Source: CAYJOG01 sp964371695 [NCBI: uncultured bacterium] (GTDB lineage: Bacteria > CAYJOG01). From it: a DNA stretch of 5,393 nt. The position numbers and the translations under genes are program-made. Below the pieces are notes generated by a model. The model worked only from the letters and a program-made list of their open reading frames with translations, searched no databases and was not told the origin of the DNA. Below are positions 1 through 3,917 of this stretch, piece by piece. The first letter of the stretch is position 1. Every line of letters begins with the position of its first letter. The DNA is taken from contig CAYJOG010000220.1 in the NCBI GenBank assembly GCA_964371695.1, positions 1-5,393 of the forward strand, written 5' to 3'.

Positions 1-716
1 GCCCAGTCCTTTTTGCTCAAAGGGGGCAGGGGACCCAGGGCCTTGAAGGTGGTGAGCGCCCCCATCTTGCCCCACCACTCGCTGGCGGCGGTTTCGTCTG
101 CCGCCGCGCTTTTGGCCTCGGCCATCAGCGCAATGGCTGCGCCGCTGCTGGGATAAAGCGCCAGGGCTTCTTCGGCCCTGGTCATGGCCTCTTCGGGTTT
201 ACCTTCCTGCAGCAGTTCACCGGCTTCGTCGGCCATCAGGCTCACCTTTTCGCCCAGCACCTCCATGGCGGCGGCGCGCACCACGTCGCCCTTGGCCAGC
301 GTGAGCGGATGCAGCGCCTTGAAACCCTTTTCGCTCTTGGCCTGCGACAGGCCCCACACACAGGCGGCTTCCACTTCTTCTTTTCCGTCCTTCAGGCAGT
401 CCACCAGGCCGTTCACGGCCTCGTCGGCGGTGGGCGACGCCACGGCGGAATATTTCACCGCCATCTGGCCCAGCAGCATGGCGGCGTTTTTGAGCAGCTT
501 GGGGTCACCGCCCCGGCGCAGGCGGCTCAGGATGTCGCTCACCGGCGGCGGCTCCATCAGCGAGAGCTCCATTTTGGCGGCTTCGATTTCCTGGGTTGTG
601 CCCCCCAACTGGTCAATGGCCTTGTCCGCCGGTGAACTGCAACCGGCGAGCAGTCCACCCACAAACAGGGTGGCCAGCAGGCCCAGATGGTGAACGAAGG
701 GTTTTGTGTGCTTCAT
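1..716 (-). CDS. Predicted lipoprotein with HEAT-like and TPR-like repeats (C-terminus cut by window edge)
   Basis: Reading the minus strand from the ATG at 716-714 gives 238 codons without a stop up to the left edge, so the protein is incomplete. Residues 1-25 form a type II signal peptide: KHTK near the start, a hydrophobic stretch, then the lipobox LAGC with the lipidated Cys at 26. The residues after it (SS) do not include the inner-membrane-retention Asp at +2 known from E. coli, so outer-membrane sorting is the simple prediction. Residues about 60-157 look like HEAT-type helical pairs (for example AVNGLVDCLKDGKEEVEAA, then VVRAAAMEVLGEK). Residues about 162-205 look like a TPR-type pair (GKPEEAMTRAEEALALYPSS). 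Such proteins usually act as periplasmic scaffolds, but no specific function is recognised. No Shine-Dalgarno precedes the ATG. The start is chosen because it gives a well-formed signal peptide. It is transcribed away from the ferredoxin gene. Confidence 0.8.
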   Translation of the reverse strand, partial: MKHTKPFVHHLGLLATLFVGGLLAGCSSPADKAIDQLGGTTQEIEAAKMELSLMEPPPVSDILSRLRRGGDPKLLKNAAMLLGQMAVKYSAVASPTADEAVNGLVDCLKDGKEEVEAACVWGLSQAKSEKGFKALHPLTLAKGDVVRAAAMEVLGEKVSLMADEAGELLQEGKPEEAMTRAEEALALYPSSGAAIALMAEAKSAAADETAASEWWGKMGALTTFKALGPLPPLSKKDW

Positions 717-724
717 GGCAGGCG

Positions 725-730
725 ATTATA
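725..730 (-). promoter_or_regulatory. Consensus -10 box for the lipoprotein gene
   Basis: The minus strand reads TATAAT here, a perfect sigma-70 -10 hexamer. No convincing -35 lies 16-18 bp upstream. The box ends only 8 nt before the ATG, so a start point about 7 nt downstream of it would give a leaderless or nearly leaderless mRNA. This fits the absence of a Shine-Dalgarno. Chance occurrence is possible. Confidence 0.5.
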
Positions 731-787
731 GGGTTGTCATGAATCTGGTCCGCAGCATCCGGCTTTGGCCTTAAAACACCCTAAAAA

Positions 788-817
788 TGGGCAGGTTGGC
801 CCGTTGGTTCTTAAAAT
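788..817 (+). promoter_or_regulatory. Possible sigma-70 promoter for the ferredoxin gene
   Basis: TGGGCA (788-793, four of six to TTGACA) and TAAAAT (812-817, five of six to TATAAT) are separated by 18 bp in an otherwise featureless stretch just before repeat copy A. If used, transcription would start near 824 and the ferredoxin leader would contain the whole of copy A. The assignment is weak and rests on hexamer similarity alone. Confidence 0.3.
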
Positions 818-824
818 CGAGCTA

Positions 825-950
825 TTGCGGGCCATGGATGTCCCGCCCCAAAAGCCGAAGTGTTGAAAACACGAGGTTTTTGCCCGCCAAGGGTGGCTCT
901 GCCCCCGCTGGCGGTAAGTTTTTAAAGTCCAGGAGGGACTTTATAAACAG
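825..950 (+). repeat. Palindromic repeat, copy A (upstream of ferredoxin)
   Basis: This 126-base block matches the minus strand of 2175-2391 nearly base for base, except for about 90 bases missing from its middle and a few point differences. It holds, in order, a module with arms GCGGGCCAT and ATGTCCCGC (827-846, one mismatch), a short stem GTGTT/AACAC (860-872), a shared non-palindromic segment (889-917) and a large hairpin (918-948). It ends 6 bases before the ferredoxin Shine-Dalgarno. It encodes no transposase and has no obvious target-site duplication. It is best described as a non-autonomous palindromic element. Confidence 0.9.
918..948 (+). repeat. Terminal hairpin of copy A, adjacent to the ferredoxin RBS
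   Basis: Arms GTTTTTAAAGTCC and GGACTTTATAAAC (13 nt, one T-T mismatch) enclose the loop AGGAG. This is the counterpart of the perfect hairpin at 2177-2207. Its right arm contains TATAAA (942-947), which could also serve as a -10 box. The foot of the stem is 8 bases from the Shine-Dalgarno at 957, so folding could affect ribosome access. No poly-U tract follows, so it does not look like a terminator. Confidence 0.75.
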
Positions 951-956
951 ACTTTC

Positions 957-962
957 AGGAGG
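957..962 (+). promoter_or_regulatory. Strong Shine-Dalgarno of the ferredoxin gene
   Basis: AGGAGG lies 4 nt before the ATG at 967. It decides the start: the longer frame opening at 787 is coded by repeat copy A and has no comparable ribosome binding site. Confidence 0.85.
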
Positions 963-966
963 AATC

Positions 967-1161
967 ATGGCCAACCCCGACGCCTATGTGGACAAAGACG
1001 AATGCACCGGTTGTGAGTTGTGTACCCAGACCGCGCCGGACGTGTTCCGCATGGACAGCAACAATCTGGCCGAGGTACACAACAGCAATGGCGCGGGCCA
1101 AGTGGTGATTCAGGAGGCCATGGACAGTTGCCCGGTGGAATGTATCCACTGGAAAAGCTGA
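967..1161 (+). CDS. Small single-cluster [4Fe-4S] ferredoxin, 64 residues
   Basis: This is a soluble cytoplasmic electron carrier of the bacterial ferredoxin fold. Cys13, Cys16 and Cys19 (ECTGCELC) plus Cys55, followed by Pro56 (SCPVEC), form the classic C-x2-C-x2-C...CP ligand set for one [4Fe-4S] cluster. Cys59 remains from the position where two-cluster ferredoxins carry further ligands, but the other Cys residues of a second cluster are absent. The length is typical for the monocluster family. The start at 967 is set by the AGGAGG just upstream. The same frame is open back to 787, but that part (through a KSRRDFINR peptide) is translated repeat copy A and is unlikely to belong to the protein. 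The gene stands alone and converges on the pseudouridine synthase, so its redox partner cannot be inferred from context. Confidence 0.93.
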   Translation: MANPDAYVDKDECTGCELCTQTAPDVFRMDSNNLAEVHNSNGAGQVVIQEAMDSCPVECIHWKS

Positions 1162-1170
1162 ACGCTTTTC
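1152..1170. terminator. Possible bidirectional terminator hairpin between ferredoxin and pseudouridine synthase
   Basis: Perfect arms GAAAAGC (1152-1158) and GCTTTTC (1164-1170) enclose the loop TGAAC. The hairpin covers both convergent stop codons, at 1159-1161 and 1169-1171. The A4/T4 stretches lie inside the arms, and no longer T-run follows on either strand, so termination would be weak. The position at a convergent junction supports the call. Confidence 0.4.
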
Positions 1171-2119
1171 ACCACACCCGCCCGGCAAACCCCTCGTCGT
1201 CAGCCAGCGAAAATTGCACCGGCAGGCCGGTGGCCGGGTGGGCAAACCCCAGGGCCACCGCCCTCAGCCACACCCGCTCCCCCGCCGCTTGCCGCAGCGC
1301 CGGTGGCAGACCTTGTGTTTTGAGCAATTGGGCGTTCAGCGCGGCCCCATAGGTTTTGTCGCCCAGCAGCGGACAGCCCAGGTGGGCCATGTGTACACGA
1401 ATCTGGTGGGTGCGGCCACTGTGAATGGTCACCTCCAGCCAGTGTACCGCCTCACCCATTTTCAACACACGCCAGCGGCTCAGGGCTTCGCGGCCCCTGG
1501 GTGAAACCGCCATGCGGGTGCGGTGATGAATATCCCGGCCAATGGGCTGGTTGATTTCGCCCTTTTCCGGCGGCGTTTTGCCCAGCACCAGCGCCCAGTA
1601 GGTTTTAGACACGGTGCGGTTTTTGAAGGCCGCCGCCAGGGCGTGGTGGGCTGCTTCCGTTTTGGCCAGCACCAGCAGGCCGCTGGTGTCCTTGTCCAGA
1701 CGATGCACCACGCCGGGGCGCAGAGGGCCGCCCACGGGGCTGAGGGTTTTTCCCGCCGCCAGCAGTCCCTCTACCAGTGTGGGCGCGTGGGTGCCCGCCC
1801 CCGGATGCACCACCACACCGGCGGGTTTGTTCACCACCAGCAGGTGCGCGTCTTCAAACACCACCTCAAAGGGCGCGTCGCGGGGGTGCTCAAATGCCGG
1901 AGCGGCGGGCGGCGGCAGTTGCAGCGCAACGGTGTCGCCCGCCGCCAGTTTGCGGGCGGGGCGTTTTTCGGTTTCGCCGTTGACGCAGGCGAGTCCGTCG
2001 TTCACCCACTTCTGCAACTGGCTGCGGCTGTGGGCCAGTCCCTGACCCTGAGAGGCCGCCAGCAGGGCGTGGTCCAGGCGTTCGGGCCCTGTGGCGGTGA
2101 ACTGGATCAGCACCGACAC
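1169..2119 (-). CDS. rluD: RluA/RluD-family 23S rRNA pseudouridine synthase
   Basis: This enzyme isomerises specific uridines in large-subunit rRNA to pseudouridine. From a GTG start at 2119 the protein has 316 residues. An S4 RNA-binding domain spans about 13-69 (ERLDHALL through VNDGLACVNG to GDTVALQL). The catalytic domain begins near residue 82 (FEVVFEDAHLLVVNKPAGVVVHP). It carries HRLDKDTSG at 139-147, with the catalytic Asp at 142, and SGRTHQIRVHM at 234-244. E. coli RluD is of similar length with its catalytic Asp at 139, which supports this start. The frame is open upstream to a GTG at 2356 (395 residues), but the extra N-terminus is translated repeat copy B and its flank, with no family similarity. 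No clear Shine-Dalgarno precedes 2119, and a GTG at 2113 is an alternative. RluD is preferred over RluA or RluC because of the S4 domain and overall form, but the target uridine is not proven. Confidence 0.88.
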   Translation of the reverse strand: MSVLIQFTATGPERLDHALLAASQGQGLAHSRSQLQKWVNDGLACVNGETEKRPARKLAAGDTVALQLPPPAAPAFEHPRDAPFEVVFEDAHLLVVNKPAGVVVHPGAGTHAPTLVEGLLAAGKTLSPVGGPLRPGVVHRLDKDTSGLLVLAKTEAAHHALAAAFKNRTVSKTYWALVLGKTPPEKGEINQPIGRDIHHRTRMAVSPRGREALSRWRVLKMGEAVHWLEVTIHSGRTHQIRVHMAHLGCPLLGDKTYGAALNAQLLKTQGLPPALRQAAGERVWLRAVALGFAHPATGLPVQFSLADDEGFAGRVW

Positions 2120-2176
2120 ATTGTGGTGGCTTGGCTGACCAGGGACCAGCTTGTCATTCGTATACTTCTGGAACCT

Positions 2177-2207
2177 GTTTATAAAGTCCGTCCTGGACTT
2201 TATAAAC
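2177..2207. repeat. Hairpin module 7 of copy B
   Basis: Perfect 13-nt arms GTTTATAAAGTCC and GGACTTTATAAAC enclose a 5-nt loop (GTCCT on plus, AGGAC on minus). It is the rluD-proximal stem and the direct counterpart of 918-948. Confidence 0.9.
2178..2206 (-). promoter_or_regulatory. Possible promoter for rluD inside hairpin module 7
   Basis: On the minus strand TTTATA (2206-2201, four of six to TTGACA) and TATAAA (2183-2178, five of six to TATAAT) are 17 bp apart. The spacing follows from the palindrome itself, so the match may be accidental. A start near 2171 would give a leader of about 50 nt before the GTG at 2119. Confidence 0.3.
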
Positions 2208-2241
2208 TCACCGCCAGCGGGGGCAGAGCCACCCTTTGTTT

Positions 2242-2272
2242 GCCCGCAAAGTTCGTCCTGAACTTTGCGGGC
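2242..2272. repeat. Hairpin module 6 of copy B
   Basis: Perfect 13-nt arms GCCCGCAAAGTTC and GAACTTTGCGGGC enclose the same 5-nt loop as module 7. Inner stem bases differ from module 7 in a paired manner (TTC/GAA against TCC/GGA). The module is absent from copy A. Confidence 0.9.
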
Positions 2273-2273
2273 T

Positions 2274-2304
2274 GGTTTTGCTTGGGCAAAGCCCGCGCAA
2301 AACC
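2274..2304. repeat. Hairpin module 5 of copy B
   Basis: Outer arms GGTTTTGC and GCAAAACC (8 bp) and inner arms GGGC and GCCC (4 bp) are separated by a 2x2 internal loop, with an AAA apex on the plus strand. It shares two bases with module 4, so the two stems cannot both be fully formed. It is absent from copy A. Confidence 0.85.
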
Positions 2305-2332
2305 GGGAAATCCTTCCGTGGATTTCGCCCGG
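2303..2332. repeat. Hairpin module 4 of copy B
   Basis: Arms GAAATCC (2307-2313) and GGATTTC (2320-2326) enclose a 6-nt loop. Outer CCGG/CCGG pairs extend the stem past a 2-nt bulge at 2327-2328. It is absent from copy A. Confidence 0.85.
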
Positions 2333-2342
2333 CAAAAACCTC

Positions 2343-2357
2343 AGTGTTTTCAACACT
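2343..2357. repeat. Hairpin module 3 of copy B
   Basis: Arms AGTGTT and AACACT enclose a 3-nt loop. A shortened form with 5-bp arms is present in copy A at 860-872. This is the weakest of the stems. Confidence 0.65.
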
Positions 2358-2369
2358 TCGGCTTTTGAA

Positions 2370-2389
2370 GCGGGACATCCATGTCCCGC
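2370..2389. repeat. Hairpin module 2 of copy B
   Basis: Perfect 9-nt arms GCGGGACAT and ATGTCCCGC flank a 2-nt centre. The minus strand reads ACATGGATGT across the centre. A one-mismatch copy lies at 827-846, and a related but distinct palindrome at 5373-5391. Confidence 0.9.
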
Positions 2390-2437
2390 AAGAGCCTGTT
2401 TGCAAACGAACCTTCATTCGTTTATAAACAGGCTCTT
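2390..2437. repeat. Hairpin module 1 of copy B, longest stem
   Basis: Two 21-nt arms (2390-2410 and 2417-2437) match except for the central TGCA/TATA dinucleotide difference, with a 6-nt loop. The outer parts are AAGAGCCTG and CAGGCTCTT. No equivalent is seen in copy A. It lies immediately upstream of the FliK-like gene and contains the promoter-like pair described separately. Confidence 0.9.
2400..2428 (+). promoter_or_regulatory. Candidate sigma-70 promoter for the FliK-like gene, inside hairpin module 1
   Basis: TTGCAA (2400-2405, four of six to TTGACA) and TATAAA (2423-2428, five of six to TATAAT) are separated by exactly 17 bp. The two hexamers occupy opposite arms of the hairpin, and the -10 is created by the two bases at which the arms differ. 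A start near 2435 would give a leader of about 33 nt before the ATG at 2468. Confidence 0.45.
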
Positions 2438-2467
2438 AGTGTGAGCCTCATTTCCCTCGATGGTGTC

Positions 2468-3625
2468 ATGTGGTCCAACCTGATGCGCCTGGGTCAGGGG
2501 CAGGCCAGGGTGATGACGGCGCGGGTGGAGGGTTTTCACGACGGCAAGGTGGTGTTGCGGGTGCAGGACAAAACACTGCTCGCAGAAAGCGAAGTGCCGC
2601 TGAAGGTGGGTCAGGAGCTGCGCTTGCAGGTGCTGGGCCAGCAGGAGGGCCGGGTGTGGGTGCGACCGGTGGCCACGCCCGGCGCACAAAACGTCAATCT
2701 GCCCGACCCGGTGGCCGAGGCCCTCGCCGCGCTGAACCTGCCACAGAGCGACACCACCGAGGCCGCCGTGCTCACCCTGCTCAGGGCCAGTCTGCCGGTG
2801 ACGCCCAGGGCGGTGCAGCAGGTGATGACGTATCTGGAGCAGGGGGGCGACCCCAGCGCCCTGGCCCAGGTGTTTCACGACGCCAAACTGCTGGAAAACC
2901 TGCCGCCCGCCCTGATGGCCGCTCTGGGCCGGTTGTGGAAAAAACCAGTGCCCGGCGAAACGCCGTTTGCAGAGTCGGCGCACCTGCCCGCCGAAGACCA
3001 GTTGCTGCTGCACCTCACGCCTGACCTCCGCGCCAAGGCGGCGGCGCTGTTGAGTGGTCTTGCGCCCGAAGAACTGGCCCAGGAACTGGCGCAGGCCAGC
3101 CCCGAGGCCCGGCAAAAAATCGCCGGTCAACTGGTGGACAGCGCTCTGCGTCAGGCGTTGTTGCCCGCAGAAAATGGGCCGGACACCGCCGTGCTGGCCG
3201 CTTTGCTGCGGCAGACGGGCGATGCCGCCGCCTGGGCCGAGCAGGCACGTCACGTGCTCAGTCAGTGGCAACATCAGCCGTTGCAACTGGCCCTGCCCAG
3301 CCCCGACCCCGCCGAAAAAAATCCGGTGCAGGTGGAGGTGAACGCCGCCGCCGGTGAATCTGGAGACATTGAGCTGGTGTTCAGTTTTTCACTCAGCGGC
3401 CTGGGAGACGTGCAGGCCCGGCTGAAGACGGGCAAGGGAGCGGGCGGGGTCAAGGCCCTGCTGCGCGCACGGGAGGGCCAGGCGCTGGCGGCCCTGCGTC
3501 AGGGGCTGGAGGAACTGAAGAACGAAGCCAGGGAGGCCGGGTTGCAACTGGCCCCGGCGGTGGCGCGGTTGCCCGAAAAAGGCCACGCCCCAGAGGCGGA
3601 AGGGGGCCTGGATGTCAAAGTCTGA
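2468..3625 (+). CDS. FliK-like flagellar hook-length control protein
   Basis: FliK-type proteins are secreted by the flagellar export apparatus, measure hook length, and switch the export gate through FlhB. From the ATG at 2468 the protein has 385 residues. Residues about 12-70 are a beta-rich segment (ARVMTARVEGFHDGKVVLRV...VGQELRLQVLG). The middle, about 79-280, is rich in Ala, Leu, Gln and Pro and helical, as is usual for this variable region. Residues about 301-363 (ELVFSFSLSGLGDVQARL, then a helical LAALRQGLEELKNEAREAGL) match the C-terminal Flg_hook type domain. The frame is open to 2381, but that part is translated hairpin sequence, and a GTG at 2441 is an alternative start. No strong Shine-Dalgarno is visible. 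The last 14 nt overlap the FlhB-tail gene. This pairing resembles ylqG-ylqH of Bacillus subtilis, which supports the assignment. Confidence 0.75.
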   Translation: MWSNLMRLGQGQARVMTARVEGFHDGKVVLRVQDKTLLAESEVPLKVGQELRLQVLGQQEGRVWVRPVATPGAQNVNLPDPVAEALAALNLPQSDTTEAAVLTLLRASLPVTPRAVQQVMTYLEQGGDPSALAQVFHDAKLLENLPPALMAALGRLWKKPVPGETPFAESAHLPAEDQLLLHLTPDLRAKAAALLSGLAPEELAQELAQASPEARQKIAGQLVDSALRQALLPAENGPDTAVLAALLRQTGDAAAWAEQARHVLSQWQHQPLQLALPSPDPAEKNPVQVEVNAAAGESGDIELVFSFSLSGLGDVQARLKTGKGAGGVKALLRAREGQALAALRQGLEELKNEAREAGLQLAPAVARLPEKGHAPEAEGGLDVKV

Positions 3626-3911
3626 GGCGGATGCCCCCCGGCACATCGAAAAGGCCGTGGCGCTGCAATATGACCCCGGCCAGAGCACCGCGCCGGTGCT
3701 GGTGGCCAAGGGAGCCGGTGAACTGGCGAAAAAAATCATCGCCCTGGCCAATGAACACCACGTGGCGGTGACGCAGGACGCAGACCTGGTGCAACTGCTG
3801 ATGGCGCTGGAAGTGGGCGACCAGATTCCGCCGGAAATGTATCAGGCCGTGGCCATGGTGCTGGGTTATGTGTATCGCAAAAACCGGGAGTTGCTTCAGG
3901 CGAAGCTATGA
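3612..3911 (+). CDS. FlhB C-terminal-domain-like protein (YlqH type), 99 residues
   Basis: The protein corresponds to the cytoplasmic C-terminal domain of the flagellar export-gate protein FlhB, without the membrane part. Family signatures are KAVALQYDPG (15-24), APVLVAKGAGELAKKI (27-42), the segment with VTQDADLVQLLMALEVGD (53-70), and IPPEMYQAVAMVLGYVYR (72-89). In full-length FlhB the autocleavage motif NPTH stands just before the VALKYD segment. Here the residues are RHIEK, so cleavage is not expected. The length matches stand-alone homologues and is not a truncation. A purine-rich GGAAGGGGG lies 5 nt before the ATG, which overlaps the end of the FliK-like gene, so translational coupling is likely. 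A role in hook-length or substrate-specificity control, alongside or in place of the FlhB tail, is inferred from the family and the neighbour. Confidence 0.88.
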   Translation: MSKSEADAPRHIEKAVALQYDPGQSTAPVLVAKGAGELAKKIIALANEHHVAVTQDADLVQLLMALEVGDQIPPEMYQAVAMVLGYVYRKNRELLQAKL

Positions 3912-3917
3912 GAGCGC

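Larger units (their letters stand above)
2175..2437 (-). repeat. Palindromic hairpin array, copy B (seven stems between rluD and the FliK-like gene)
   Basis: This array almost fills the 348-base divergent gap. Seven inverted repeats follow each other with little spacing: 2177-2207, 2242-2272, 2274-2304, 2303-2332, 2343-2357, 2370-2389 and 2390-2437. The only longer non-palindromic piece is 2208-2241, which is also conserved in copy A. The minus strand of 2175-2391 aligns with 825-950, with about 90 extra bases (2237-2330) that hold three stems. No protein is encoded with any credibility. Promoters of both flanking genes must lie inside it or in the short margins. Confidence 0.92.

Noticed and set aside
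184-693. Plus-strand open frame opposite the lipoprotein
   Set aside because: It is a Ser/Pro/Arg-rich low-complexity translation. The minus strand has a signal peptide with lipobox and regular helical repeats, so the minus frame is the gene.
717-824. Small RNA or tRNA gene in the gap before the ferredoxin
   Set aside because: No cloverleaf, no strong stem and no terminator seen. Only weak promoter-like hexamers are present.
1523-2368. Long plus-strand open frame opposite rluD
   Set aside because: It is antisense to the pseudouridine synthase catalytic domain, runs into the hairpin array, and shows no recognisable domain.
2175-2437. CRISPR array
   Set aside because: The hairpins are not copies of one direct repeat and are not separated by equal-length unique spacers. 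Each stem has its own sequence.
2175-2437. Insertion sequence or integron attC site
   Set aside because: No transposase or integrase frame, no flanking target duplication seen, and no attC core sites. The structure is many separate palindromes and not one imperfect long one.
2414-3286. Minus-strand open frame opposite the FliK-like gene
   Set aside because: It is a Gln/His/Arg-rich antisense translation. The plus frame has the Flg_hook-like domain and overlaps the FlhB-tail gene as an operon would.
3612-3911. Truncated flhB pseudogene
   Set aside because: It has its own Shine-Dalgarno and start, a full C-terminal domain, and the usual length of stand-alone homologues.
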